Part shown: piece by piece, positions 16,434 through 25,012 of the stretch
Layout: every line of letters begins with the position of its first letter
Position numbering within the stretch: position 1 is the stretch's first letter
Source: CADCTP01 sp963849885
Lineage (GTDB): Bacteria > Actinomycetota > Actinomycetes > Mycobacteriales > CADCTP01
Length of the DNA: 64,000 bases
Direction of reading: 5' to 3'
Assembly (NCBI GenBank): GCA_963849885.1
Contig: CAWKIV010000015.1
Location: 69,121-133,120, forward strand
Position numbers and translations under genes: made by a program
Notes under the pieces: model-generated
What the model saw: only the letters and a program-made list of their open reading frames with translations
What the model was told of the DNA's origin: nothing
The model's database searches: none

Positions 16434-18089
16434 TCAGCCTCGCTCGACCGGGCGCGGCTGCTTGTAGCGCTTGACCTTCTCCTGGCCCACCTCGCCCGCC
16501 TCCATCGCTTCGGGCTCGGCCTCGTGGCCGACCAGCGTGCCGCCGTCCGTGGTCTGGAACTCCTGCTTGAACGCGGCGATCGCCTTCTTCAGCGCGTCGA
16601 CCGTGTCCTGCTCCAGCTTGCCGGTCTGCAGGATCGCGTCGTAGATGCCCTTGTGCTCGCGCCCGACGTAGTCGAGGAACTCCCGCTCGAACCGGCGGAT
16701 GTCGGCGACCGGGACGACGTCCAGCTCGCCGGTGGTGCCGGCCCAGATCGAGACGACCTCGTGCTCGACCGGGTAGGGCGAGTACTGCGGCTGCTTGAGC
16801 AGCTCGACCAGCCGCGCCCCGCGGGCCAGCTGGTCCTGCGACGCCTTGTCCAGGTCGGAGCCGAACGCGGAGAACGCCTCCAGCTCCCGGTACTGCGCGA
16901 GGTTCAGCCGCAGCGACCCGGCGACCGTCCGCATCGCCCGGAGCTGCGCGTTGCCCCCCACCCGGGACACCGAGACACCGACGTTGATGGCCGGCCGGAC
17001 ACCGGAGTTGAACAGGCCGGTCTCCAGGAAGATCTGGCCGTCGGTGATCGAGATGACGTTGGTCGGGATGTACGCCGAGATGTCGTTGCCGCGGGTCTCG
17101 ATGATCGGGAAGCCGGTCATCGAGCCGCCGCCGAGCTCGTCGGACAGCTTGGCGCACCGCTCCAGCAGCCGCGAGTGCAGGTAGAAGACGTCGCCCGGGT
17201 ACGCCTCGCGGCCCGGCGGGCGGCGCAGCAGCAGCGACACGGCCCGGTACGCCTCGGCCTGCTTGGACAGGTCGTCGAAGACGATCAGCACGTGATTGCC
17301 GCCGTACATCCAGTGCTGGCCGATGGCCGAGCCGGTGTAGGGCGCCAGGTACTTGAAGCCCGCCGCGTCCGAGGCCGGGGAGGCGACGATCGTCGTGTAC
17401 TCCATCGCGCCGGCCTCTTCGAGCACCGCGCGCTGCGCGGCGATCGTCGAGCCCTTCTGCCCGATCGCGACGTAGATGCAGCGCACCTGCTGCTTCGGGT
17501 CGCCGGTGGCCCAGTTGGCCTTCTGGTTGAGGATCGTGTCGATCGCGATGGTGGTCTTGCCGGTCTGCCGGTCGCCGATGATGAGCTGGCGCTGGCCGCG
17601 GCCGATCGCCGTCATCGCGTCGATCGCCTTGATGCCGGTCTGCAGCGGCTCCTTGACCGGCTGGCGCTGCACCACCGTGGGCGCCTGCAGCTCGAGCGCG
17701 CGGCGCTCCTCGGCGGCGACGTCGCCCAGGCCGTCGATCGGCTGGCCGAGCGGGTTGACCACCCGGCCGAGGAAACCGTCGCCGACCGGCACCGAGAGGA
17801 TGTTGCCGGTGCGGCGCACCGACTGGCCCTCCTCGATGTTGTCGGCCTCGCCGAGCAGCACCACGCCGATCTCGCGGACGTCGAGGTTGAGCGCGATGCC
17901 CAGCACGCCGCCCTCGAACTCGAGCAGCTCGTTGGTCATCGCCGAGGGCAGCCCCTCGACCCGGGCGATGCCGTCGCCGGTCTCGGTGACGGTGCCGACC
18001 TCCTCGCGGGAGACGTCCGGGGAGTAGGACCGGACGTAGTCGTCGAGAGCGCTCCGGATCTCATCGGAGGAGATCGTCAACTCAGCCAT
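16434..18089 (-). CDS. atpA: F1Fo ATP synthase alpha subunit
   Basis: A 551-aa alpha subunit that binds non-catalytic nucleotides in the F1 hexamer. Landmarks are GDGIARVEGLPSAMTNELLE, the P-loop GDRQTGKTTIAIDT, the KAIDAMTAIGRGQRQLIIGD segment, ALIVFDDLSKQAEAYR-type sequence (VLIVFDDLSKQAEAYR here) and the family signature around PAINVGVSVSRVGG. It has a C-terminal acidic extension (GGTLVGHEAEPEAMEAGE) as in mycobacteria. It is intact, which makes it a useful contrast to neighbouring frame-broken subunits. Confidence 0.97.
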   Translation of the reverse strand: MAELTISSDEIRSALDDYVRSYSPDVSREEVGTVTETGDGIARVEGLPSAMTNELLEFEGGVLGIALNLDVREIGVVLLGEADNIEEGQSVRRTGNILSVPVGDGFLGRVVNPLGQPIDGLGDVAAEERRALELQAPTVVQRQPVKEPLQTGIKAIDAMTAIGRGQRQLIIGDRQTGKTTIAIDTILNQKANWATGDPKQQVRCIYVAIGQKGSTIAAQRAVLEEAGAMEYTTIVASPASDAAGFKYLAPYTGSAIGQHWMYGGNHVLIVFDDLSKQAEAYRAVSLLLRRPPGREAYPGDVFYLHSRLLERCAKLSDELGGGSMTGFPIIETRGNDISAYIPTNVISITDGQIFLETGLFNSGVRPAINVGVSVSRVGGNAQLRAMRTVAGSLRLNLAQYRELEAFSAFGSDLDKASQDQLARGARLVELLKQPQYSPYPVEHEVVSIWAGTTGELDVVPVADIRRFEREFLDYVGREHKGIYDAILQTGKLEQDTVDALKKAIAAFKQEFQTTDGGTLVGHEAEPEAMEAGEVGQEKVKRYKQPRPVERG

Positions 18090-18186
18090 GTGCTCTGCAC
18101 CCCTGCATTCGTCCGTCGTGCTCCGTCGTCGTCTATCCGTCCTGCCGTGCCCGGTCTGCCTGCCGGCATCGTCCCTCGCCCCGCGC

Positions 18187-19014
18187 CTAGCCGGCCAGCC
18201 GGTGCCGGATCTCGGCCAGCCGGGTCAGCACGCTGCCGTCGATCACCTCGTCGTTCACCCGGACCACCAGCCCGCCGAGCAGCTCCGGGTCCACGGACAC
18301 CTGCACCGACACCCGCCGCCCGTAGATCCGGCCGAGGATCTCGGACAGCCGCTGCTCCTGCTGCTCGGTCAGCGGCGCGGCGGCGGTGACCGATGCGACG
18401 TAGCGCTGCCGGCGGGCGGCGGCAAGCTCGACGAGCTCGTCGATCGACCGGTCCAGGGTGCGGCCGCGCGGCGACCGCACGGCCTGCACCAGCAGCCGCC
18501 GCGTGGTCGCGTCGACCCGGTCGCCGATCAGCCGGTCGAGCAGCGGGATCCGGCGCTCCTGGCCCGCGGTCCGGTCCTCCAGCGCGAGCCGCAGCTCCGG
18601 CTGGCCGTCCAGGATCCGGCCGAAGCGGAAGAGCTCGTCCTCGACGTCGTCGAGCGTGTCGCCGCGCTCGGCCACCCCGAGCGCGGCCCGCCGGCCGAGC
18701 AGCTCGGCCGCGTCGGCCAGGTCGGCCGGCCTCGACCAGCGGGACCGGACCAGTGGCCGGAGCAGCCGCAGCGTCGAGTCGCCGACCTTGCCGCCGAGCA
18801 GCTGCTCCAGCAGCGCCGCCCGGCGGTCCGGGTCGGCGGCCGGGTCGGCCAGGGCCCGGCGCAGCCCGGGCTGCTGGTCCAGCAGCACCACGGTGGCGAA
18901 CAGGTCGTCCGCCATCCGGGCCAGGTCGTCCGGGTCGGCGCTGTCGATGAAGTCGTCCAACCCGCGGGTTGCCAGGTCGAGCGACTCGCGGCTGGCCGCG
19001 CCGGTGAAGTCCAT
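18187..19014 (-). CDS. atpH: F1Fo ATP synthase delta subunit region
   Basis: A ~275-residue delta-type domain linking F1 to the peripheral stalk: LARMADDLFATVVLLDQQPG, RRALADPAADPDRRAALLEQ, GKVGDSTLRLLRPLV, and the C-terminal family segment RIYGRRVSVQVSVDPELLGG with GLVVRVNDEVIDGSVLTRL. ATG 19014 is a plausible independent start. However, the frame is open upstream without a stop through a Gly/Ser/Pro linker into the end of subunit b (after one base correction), so a b-delta fusion like the mycobacterial one is possible. Confidence 0.88.
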   Translation of the reverse strand: MDFTGAASRESLDLATRGLDDFIDSADPDDLARMADDLFATVVLLDQQPGLRRALADPAADPDRRAALLEQLLGGKVGDSTLRLLRPLVRSRWSRPADLADAAELLGRRAALGVAERGDTLDDVEDELFRFGRILDGQPELRLALEDRTAGQERRIPLLDRLIGDRVDATTRRLLVQAVRSPRGRTLDRSIDELVELAAARRQRYVASVTAAAPLTEQQEQRLSEILGRIYGRRVSVQVSVDPELLGGLVVRVNDEVIDGSVLTRLAEIRHRLAG

Positions 19015-19015
19015 C

Positions 19016-19993
19016 TCAGCGCCGCCGTCGGGGAGCGGGCCCGTCGCCCTCGCCGTCCGCGCCGCCGGCACCGTCGCGCCGGGGCGTCCCGCCGCCCCCG
19101 GTCGGAGCCACCGCCGCTGCCGGTCGAGCCACCGCTCGGCCGCCGCGCCGGTCGAGCCGGAACCACCGGTCGAGCCGGAACCGCCAGTCGGCCGGATCCA
19201 GCGCCGCCGGCCGAACCACCGTCGAGCCGGCCGGTCCAGCGCCGCGGCGCCGACCCCGGCCGCCGCTCGGTGTCGCTCGGCGCCGATCCGCCGGCCGGAG
19301 CCGGCACCGCCACCGGCCGGACCAGCGCCACCGCTCGGACCACCGGAGCTCGGACCACCGGAGCTCGGACCACCGGAGCTCGGACCACCGCCGGACGGCG
19401 TGGCCGGACCGCTCGCCTCGGCCGCGGCCGGCGCCCCGACCCCGGCCGGCACCGACTCCGCCATCCCGTCCAGGTCGTCGAGGAACCGGTCCACGGTCCG
19501 CTGCCGGGCCTGGTCCTCGGCCGAGCGACTCGCCGACCACCCGCTCGGCCAGCTGGGTCGCCAGCGTGCCGATCTCGCCGCGCAGCTCGCGCACCACCTG
19601 CTGGCGCTGCACGGTCAGCTGCTCGTCGCCCCGGGCCACGATCCGCGCGGACTCCTCCTGCGCGGTGGTCCGCATCTCCTCGATGATCCGCTGGCCCTCG
19701 GCCCGGGCGTTGTCCCGGATCTGGGCCGCCTCGGTGCGCGCCTCGGCCAGCTGCTGCCGGTATTCGGTCAGCAGCCGCTTGGCCTCCTCCTGCGCATCCT
19801 CGGCGCGCTTGATCCCGCCCTCGATCGCGTCGCGGCGCGCCTCGAAGGTCGCCTCCATCCGCGGCCAGACGTACTTCATCAACACGTAGGCCAGGATCGC
19901 GAAGGCGATCGACCCGATGATGATCTCGCCGACCACCGGGACGACAGGGTTGGGACCTTCCTCGGAGCCCTCGGTCGCCAGGTAGAGCAGCAT
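19016..19993 (-). CDS. atpF: F1Fo ATP synthase subunit b (frame interrupted near residue 160)
   Basis: The start ATG 19993 gives a normal subunit b: membrane helix VGEIIIGSIAFAILAYVLMK, then a long charged stalk helix RRDAIEGGIKRAEDAQEEAK with RLLTEYRQQLAEARTEAAQI, down to LATQLAERVVGESL. In the raw frame this turns into Arg-rich, non-b-like sequence and stops at 19016. Removing one G at about 19523-19524 (CTCGGCCGAG to CTCGCCGAG) restores AEDQARQRTVDRFLDDLDG, a normal b C-terminus. That corrected frame then continues without a stop through a low-complexity linker into delta. Confidence 0.85.
   Translation of the reverse strand: MLLYLATEGSEEGPNPVVPVVGEIIIGSIAFAILAYVLMKYVWPRMEATFEARRDAIEGGIKRAEDAQEEAKRLLTEYRQQLAEARTEAAQIRDNARAEGQRIIEEMRTTAQEESARIVARGDEQLTVQRQQVVRELRGEIGTLATQLAERVVGESLGRGPGPAADRGPVPRRPGRDGGVGAGRGRGAGRGRGERSGHAVRRWSELRWSELRWSELRWSERWRWSGRWRCRLRPADRRRATPSGGRGRRRGAGPAGSTVVRPAALDPADWRFRLDRWFRLDRRGGRAVARPAAAVAPTGGGGTPRRDGAGGADGEGDGPAPRRRR
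19336..19395 (-). repeat. 15-bp tandem repeat in the b-delta linker
   Basis: Four near-perfect copies of the 15-base unit CTCGGACCACCGGAG lie inside the linker between the subunit b and delta regions. In the corrected frame they encode repeats of Ser-Ser-Gly-Gly-Pro on the minus strand. Variable copy number here would change only linker length. The repeat could also be a site of assembly error. Confidence 0.8.
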
Positions 19994-20016
19994 GGGACGT
20001 CCCGTCTCGCGCCGGA

Positions 20017-20241
20017 TCAGGTGATGATGAACGGCACGACGAAGCCGATGAGCGCCAGCGCCTCGGACAGCGCGAAGCCGAGGAACAGGTAGGTCCGGGT
20101 CAGGGCCGCCGACTCCGGCTGTCTGGCCGTGGCCTGGATGTACGCGGCGAAGACGATGCCGACGCCGATGCCGGGACCGATGGCAGCGAGGCCGTAGCCC
20201 ATCGTCCCGACGTTGCCGGTGACTTCTGCGAGAACGGACAC
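20017..20241 (-). CDS. atpE: F1Fo ATP synthase subunit c
   Basis: A 74-aa proteolipid forming the rotor ring. Helix 1 has the Gly-rich GYGLAAIGPGIGVGIVFAAY, the polar loop is ATARQPES, and helix 2 is YLFLGFALSEALALIGFVV, where the Glu in ALSEAL is the proton-carrying residue. The start GTG 20241 has GGAGGAG about 10 bases upstream. In-frame extension upstream (to 20280) looks like leader sequence. It lies between atpB and atpF in the usual order. Confidence 0.96.
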   Translation of the reverse strand: MSVLAEVTGNVGTMGYGLAAIGPGIGVGIVFAAYIQATARQPESAALTRTYLFLGFALSEALALIGFVVPFIIT

Positions 20242-20310
20242 GGGATGCTCTCCTCCTGACGAGTCGCGTGAGCTGCTCACGCGTGGCGAACGGGGCTTGC
20301 GGCCGGCGGC

Positions 20311-21127
20311 CTAGTGCGCCGCTTCCATGGCGCCGGCGAGATAGGCGGCGGTGAGGACGGTGAACACGTAGGCCTGCAGGACCTGCACGAGAAGCTCGAA
20401 GAACGTCATGATGACCGCCATCACGAACGACACCGGCGCGAAGACGACCGAGAAGTTGCCGACCTGCAGCAGGTACACCGTGCCGAGCGCGAAGATCACC
20501 AGCAGCAGGTGACCGGCGAACATGTTGGCGAACAGCCGGACGGCCAGGGTGAACGGCCGGAAGATCAAGGTGGAGGCCAGCTCGATCGGGGTGATCAGCA
20601 CGTACATCGGCTTCGGCACACCCGGCGGGAAGGCGATCTCCTTGAAGTAGGGCCCGACGCCCTGGGAGCGGATGCCGACCCAGTTGAACAGCACGTAGGT
20701 GATGACCGCCAGGAACGCCGGGATCGCGATCCTCGACGTCGGGGCGATCTGGGCGAACGGGATGATGCCCATGAGGTTGTTGGCGAGGATGAAGAAGAAC
20801 AGGACCGCCAGGTAGGGCGCGAAGCGCAGGCCCTCCCTGCCGATCACCTCCCGGGCGATGCCGTCCCGGACGAACGAGTAGCCCGCCTCGCCCATCCACT
20901 GCAGCTTGCCGGGCACCATCTGCGGCCGGCGGACCGAGGCGACGAAGAAGAACAGCACGGCCGCGGTCGCGATCAGCATGATGATCGTGATCCGGGTGAT
21001 CTCGAAGTGGATGCCGAGGACAGTCGAACTCGATCAGCGGCTTCGGGAAGAACTCAGTGACGGTCGGCGAGCAGAAGCCCGGATCCTCCGGCGGGCACTC
21101 GCTGGCGAGGACGACGCTGGTGCTCAC
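20311..21127 (-). CDS. atpB: F1Fo ATP synthase subunit a (one apparent 1-base insertion)
   Basis: The membrane proton channel subunit. From GTG 21127 it reads STSVVLASECPPEDPG, then TEFFPKPLIEF, then breaks frame. Removing the T at about 21022 in GACTGTCC restores FDVLGIHFEITRITIIMLIA, and the rest follows: VLFFFILANNLMGIIPFAQI, PIELASTLIFRPFTLAVRLF (with the essential Arg), then ANMFAGHLLLVIFALG. The corrected length is 272 codons. The GTG start overlaps the atpI stop by 4 bases. Confidence 0.92.
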
Positions 21128-21342
21128 CCCTGCTCCCCTCTGCCGTACCGGACCGTCACGTAGTAAATCGATGCAGCCGCTCCGACGATTACACCGATCG
21201 CCTTGACGAAGGTGGTACCCAGCCAGAGGTCGACCAGCCAGCCGATCCCACCCCACACGCAGATTCCCGCGAGCAGGGTGCCGAGGACCGCCCAGCCCTC
21301 ACTGGCGCCGGACCAGTGCGAAGGCTGTCGTCCCTCGGTCAT
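21124..21342 (-). CDS. AtpI-like small membrane protein
   Basis: A 72-aa protein with two membrane helices (WAVLGTLLAGICVWGGIGWL and FVKAIGVIVGAAASIYYVTV). It matches the AtpI/AtpZ-type proteins encoded at the head of ATP synthase operons, which assist c-ring assembly or Mg transport. It overlaps the atpB start (GTGA), so it is translationally coupled. Confidence 0.85.
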   Translation of the reverse strand: MTEGRQPSHWSGASEGWAVLGTLLAGICVWGGIGWLVDLWLGTTFVKAIGVIVGAAASIYYVTVRYGRGEQG

Positions 21343-21419
21343 GGCAGCCGTACCGTATCAGCCGGTCCGGACTCTCCCGGACCTCGGGTCCCCCCGGTCC
21401 GCGGGCGGAAGTCGGCAGG

Positions 21420-21905
21420 TCAGCGGCCCGCGCCCGGATCGACGTAGTAGATCCGGGACGTCCACACCCGGTGCGCGTGCACGGTGGTCCAGGCGAGCGT
21501 GCCGACCAGCACCGAGAGCCCCAGCGCCGCCGGGTCCAGCCACGGCTGGCCCCGCACCGAGACCATCAGCACGCCGAGCAGGACGACCTTCACCAGGTAC
21601 GTGCCCAGGGCCGCCGGCAGGGTCAGCTCCTCCCCCAGCTTGCCGGCCGCGGCGACCGCCAGCGCCCCGACGCAGAAGAACACGGCCACGATGGCCAGCC
21701 CGACCGCGACCCAGGCCGCCGCCCGGGCGTCCCGCAGCAGCCAGGCCGCCGGCACCCCGACCGCGGCCAGCACCGCGGTGGTTAGCAGCCCGCTGCGCAG
21801 GTGGCCGAGGTCCCACGGCACCGCGGACGCCGGCACCGGCAGCCCGTCGGCGGCCGGCCCGCCCGGCCCGCCCGGCCCGTCGGCCGGCCCGCCCGGCCCG
21901 GTCAC
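21420..21905 (-). CDS. Four-helix membrane protein of the ATP synthase operon head
   Basis: A 161-aa protein with a Gly/Pro-rich N-terminus (GGPADGPGGPGGPAADG), then four hydrophobic helices, including AAWVAVGLAIVAVFFCVGAL and TYLVKVVLLGVLMVSVRG. It ends TVHAHRVWTSRIYYVDPGAG. It sits where actinobacteria often encode an ATP-synthase-I-like protein, 77 bases before the small AtpI-like gene, and overlaps the end of the glycosyltransferase gene by 4 bases (GTGA). Function is not established. Confidence 0.75.
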   Translation of the reverse strand: MTGPGGPADGPGGPGGPAADGLPVPASAVPWDLGHLRSGLLTTAVLAAVGVPAAWLLRDARAAAWVAVGLAIVAVFFCVGALAVAAAGKLGEELTLPAALGTYLVKVVLLGVLMVSVRGQPWLDPAALGLSVLVGTLAWTTVHAHRVWTSRIYYVDPGAGR

Positions 21906-23017
21906 GGCCGCCTCGCCGCGCGCAGCCGGGGCACGCTGGAGAGCACCAGCGCGATCGCGGCCAGCCCGCCGACCGCGGACAGCACCGGCATCGGGTCGCT
22001 GGCGATCGACATGGCCACCCCGCCGAAGGCGAGCAGCGCGGACCAGAAGTAGATGAGCAGCACCGCGCGCCGGTGCGAGTGGCCGATCTCCAGCAGCCGG
22101 TGGTGCAGGTGCATCTTGTCCGGCGCGAACGGCGACCGGCCCGCCTTGACCCGCCGGAACACCGCCATCAGCAGGTCGACCAGCGGCACCGCCAGCACCA
22201 CCAGCGGCAGCAGGAACGGCAGGTAGAGCGGGACCGTGTTGACCACCGCGCCGTCGAAGGTCTGCGGGTCCGCGCTGGTGGACGCGGTGACCGCGGCCGC
22301 GGCGAGGGTCAGCCCGATCAGCATCGAGCCGGAGTCGCCCATGAAGACCCGGGCCGGGGAGAAGTTGTGCGGCAGGAAGCCCAGGCAGGCGCCGGCCAGC
22401 ACCGCGGACAGCAGCGTCGGGGCGAACGCGACGTCGCCGTAGCCGTCCAGGGACAGGTGGTAGGAGTAGGCGAAGAAGGCCAGCGCGGAGATCGCGGACA
22501 CCCCGGCGGCCAGCCCGTCCAGCCCGTCGATGAAGTTGATCGCGTTGATGGTGAGCAGGCAGAGCACCACGGTCAGGCCGACCGAGTCGTTGCGCCCGAA
22601 GGACAGCGTGCCGATGTCCCCGAACGGCAGGTAGAGCGTCAGCAGCTGCACGCCCAGCAGCACCATCACGCCGGCGGCGAAGACCTGGCCGGCCAGCTTG
22701 GTCAGCGAGTCCAGCTCCCAGCGGTCGTCCAGCACGCCCAGCAGGCAGATGATCCCGCCGGCGACCAGCAGGGCGGTGGTCTCCGAGCCGGTGTCGTACG
22801 CGCGGCGCAGCGTCGGCATCAGGTTGGCCACCAGCAGCGCGACCGCCATGCCGGCGAAGATGGCCACCCCGCCGAGCCGCGGCGTCGGGATCGCGTGCAC
22901 GTCCCGGTCCCGCGGCCGGGCCACCGCACCCCAGCGCCGCGCCGCCACCCGCACCACCGGGGTGAGCAGGAACGTCACCGCCGCGGCGATGCAGCAGACC
23001 AGCGCGTACTCGCGCAC
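21902..23017 (-). CDS. WecA/MraY-like undecaprenyl-phosphate sugar-1-phosphate transferase
   Basis: A 371-aa polytopic glycosyltransferase family 4 enzyme, which loads a sugar-1-phosphate onto decaprenyl/undecaprenyl phosphate to start cell-wall linkage-unit synthesis. The Asp motifs are ICLLGVLDDRWELDSLTKLA, INAINFIDGLDGLAAG, and ARVFMGDSGSMLIG. The His-rich HLHHRLLEIGHSHRR loop is the WecA signature. About eleven membrane helices are visible. In mycobacteria the equivalent gene upstream of atpI makes GlcNAc-P-P-prenyl for arabinogalactan. Overlaps on its downstream side suggest operon continuity. Confidence 0.9.
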   Translation of the reverse strand: MREYALVCCIAAAVTFLLTPVVRVAARRWGAVARPRDRDVHAIPTPRLGGVAIFAGMAVALLVANLMPTLRRAYDTGSETTALLVAGGIICLLGVLDDRWELDSLTKLAGQVFAAGVMVLLGVQLLTLYLPFGDIGTLSFGRNDSVGLTVVLCLLTINAINFIDGLDGLAAGVSAISALAFFAYSYHLSLDGYGDVAFAPTLLSAVLAGACLGFLPHNFSPARVFMGDSGSMLIGLTLAAAAVTASTSADPQTFDGAVVNTVPLYLPFLLPLVVLAVPLVDLLMAVFRRVKAGRSPFAPDKMHLHHRLLEIGHSHRRAVLLIYFWSALLAFGGVAMSIASDPMPVLSAVGGLAAIALVLSSVPRLRAARRP

Positions 23018-23025
23018 GGGACTGC

Positions 23026-24294
23026 TTAGCTCCCGGGCGCCGGGTAGGCCGGGTGCGCCTCCACCAGCCGGCGCACCCCGGTGGCCACCTCGTCGGCGGC
23101 GTCCGGGTCGCGGACCGCCCGGCCGATCAGCGCGGCGACCTCCTTGAGGTCGGACTCGGTCATCCCCTGGGTGGTCACCGCCGGGGTGCCGACCCGGATG
23201 CCGGACGCGGTCATCGGCGGCTGCGGATCGTACGGGATCGCGTTCTTGTTCAGCGTGATCCGGGCGGCGTCGCAGCGGGCCTCGGCGTCCTTGCCGGTGA
23301 CGCCGAGCTCGCGCAGGTCGATCAGCGCGAGGTGGGTGTCGGTGCCGCCGGAGACCGGCCGCATCCCCTCGTCGGCCAGCCCGGCCGCCAGCGCCTGGGC
23401 GTTGGCCACGACCTGCCGCGCGTACGCCTGGTATTCCGGCTGGGCGGCCTCCTTCAGCGCCACCGCCTTCGCCGCGACCGAGTGCATCAGCGGGCCGCCC
23501 TGGGTGAAGGGGAAGACCGCCTTGTCGATCGCCTTCGCCATCTCCTCGCGGCAGACGATCATGCCGCCGCGCGGGCCGCGCAGGACCTTGTGGGTGGTGA
23601 AGCAGACCACGTCCGCGTGCGGCACCGGGGACGGGATCGCCTTGCCGGCGACCAGCCCGATGAAGTGCGCCGCGTCGACCATGAGCTTGGCGCCGACCTC
23701 GTCGGCGATGGACCGGAAGGCGGCGAAGTCGATCAGCCGCGGGTACGCGGTCGCACCGGCGATGATCATCTTCGGCCGGTGCTCGCGGGCCAGGTCACGG
23801 ACCTGGTCGTAGTCGATCAGCTCGTCGTCCTCGTGGACCCCGTACGACACCGTGTGGAACCACTTGCCGGAGAAGCTGACCTTGCTGCCGTGGGTGAGGT
23901 GGCCGCCGTGCGGCAGCGACATCGCCAGCACGGTGTCGCCGGGCTGGCAGATCGCCGCGTACGCCGCCAGGTTGGCGCTCGCCCCCGAGTGCGGCTGCAG
24001 GTTGGCGTGCTCGGCGCCGAAGAGCTCCTTGGCCCGGGCGATGCCGATCTCCTCGGCGATGTCGACCTGCTGGCAGCCGCCGTAGTAGCGGCGGCCGGGA
24101 TAACCCTCCGCGTACTTGTTCGACAGCGTCGAGCCGAGCGCGGCCAGCACCGCCGGCGAGGTGAAGTTTTCGCTGGCGATCAGCTGGAGGCCGCTGCGCA
24201 GCCGGTCCAGCTCGCCGAGCACGACGTCGGCGATCTCCGGGTCCTCGGCCTGCAGGGCGGCGAAGTCCGGGCCCCAGAACGGGGTTGTGCTCAT
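23026..24294 (-). CDS. glyA: Serine hydroxymethyltransferase
   Basis: A 422-aa PLP enzyme that interconverts serine and glycine while charging tetrahydrofolate. Landmarks are LQLIASENFTSPAVLAALGS, NKYAEGYPGRRYYGGCQ, LQPHSGASANLAAYAA, and the PLP-lysine site FTTHKVLRGPRGGMIV. The start ATG 24294 has GAGGAG 9 bases upstream. It overlaps the phosphatase gene by 4 bases and is 8 bases from the glycosyltransferase gene. Confidence 0.97.
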   Translation of the reverse strand: MSTTPFWGPDFAALQAEDPEIADVVLGELDRLRSGLQLIASENFTSPAVLAALGSTLSNKYAEGYPGRRYYGGCQQVDIAEEIGIARAKELFGAEHANLQPHSGASANLAAYAAICQPGDTVLAMSLPHGGHLTHGSKVSFSGKWFHTVSYGVHEDDELIDYDQVRDLAREHRPKMIIAGATAYPRLIDFAAFRSIADEVGAKLMVDAAHFIGLVAGKAIPSPVPHADVVCFTTHKVLRGPRGGMIVCREEMAKAIDKAVFPFTQGGPLMHSVAAKAVALKEAAQPEYQAYARQVVANAQALAAGLADEGMRPVSGGTDTHLALIDLRELGVTGKDAEARCDAARITLNKNAIPYDPQPPMTASGIRVGTPAVTTQGMTESDLKEVAALIGRAVRDPDAADEVATGVRRLVEAHPAYPAPGS

Positions 24295-24992
24295 CGGATT
24301 GCTCCTCGCGCGGCTCGGTGGCGGCTCCACTGTAGGGCCCGGGCGACCCCGGGGACCCTATCCCGGACCGTCCGGCGAGCCGGCGCCGGTCCGGCCACCA
24401 CGTCGAGCAGCAGGTCCATCCAGCCCACGGTCTGCGCGACCATGTCGCGCTGGGCCGGGTCGTTGTCGGTCGGGTCGGCGAGGTCGTAGGCCTCGCACAC
24501 GTACGGCATGCCGGGCACGTGCCGCTCCTCCCGCAGCGCGCTGGCCCGGGCGACCAGCGCGCGCAGCCGGGCGCCGGCGTCGCCGGGCGGCAGCTCCTCG
24601 TCCCGCACCCCCTCGGTCAGCCGGACCAGCTCGCCGAGGGTGAAGGTGCGGTGCCGGGCGGCCAGCTGGTAGCGCCAGACCGCCCGGACGTGCTCCGCGG
24701 TGGACGCCAGCACCAGGTCGGCGTCGACGATGGCGCGCTGGGTGAGCCGGGTGGAGACGGCCGCGGCCACGTCGCCGGCGCTGACCCCGGCCCTCCGCAG
24801 CGCCGCCGCGGTGCCCGGCTCGACCGGCCGGCGCGGCGTCGCCCAGGTGCCGGCGCTGGTCACCACCACCTGCTCGTCCGCGGCCGCGCCGAGCCGGCTG
24901 CGCAGGCCGGCGCGCAGCAGCAGCTCGGCGGCCGGCGACCGGCATACGTTGGCGGTGCACACGCAGAGCACTGAGGCCGGGGGATCGCCCAT
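24291..24992 (-). CDS. Low-molecular-weight protein-tyrosine-phosphatase-like protein
   Basis: A 233-aa protein. The phosphatase P-loop CTANVCRSP (C-x5-R-S) is at residue ~12, followed by SAGTWATPRRPVEPG. The usual C-terminal DP general-acid motif is replaced by AYDLADPTDND. The family removes phosphate from tyrosine or arginine residues. A C-terminal Arg-rich extension of ~35 residues is unusual. Its placement between sua5 and glyA is the common actinobacterial order. Confidence 0.85.
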   Translation of the reverse strand: MGDPPASVLCVCTANVCRSPAAELLLRAGLRSRLGAAADEQVVVTSAGTWATPRRPVEPGTAAALRRAGVSAGDVAAAVSTRLTQRAIVDADLVLASTAEHVRAVWRYQLAARHRTFTLGELVRLTEGVRDEELPPGDAGARLRALVARASALREERHVPGMPYVCEAYDLADPTDNDPAQRDMVAQTVGWMDLLLDVVAGPAPARRTVRDRVPGVARALQWSRHRAARGAIR

Positions 24993-25012
24993 CGGCCCAG
25001 GTTACGTCGGCA

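Noticed and set aside
19016..19390. Raw subunit b frame as a real Arg-rich C-terminus
   Set aside because: The switch from an alanine/glutamate-rich helix to Arg-rich sequence coincides with a removable extra G, and the corrected frame matches subunit b.
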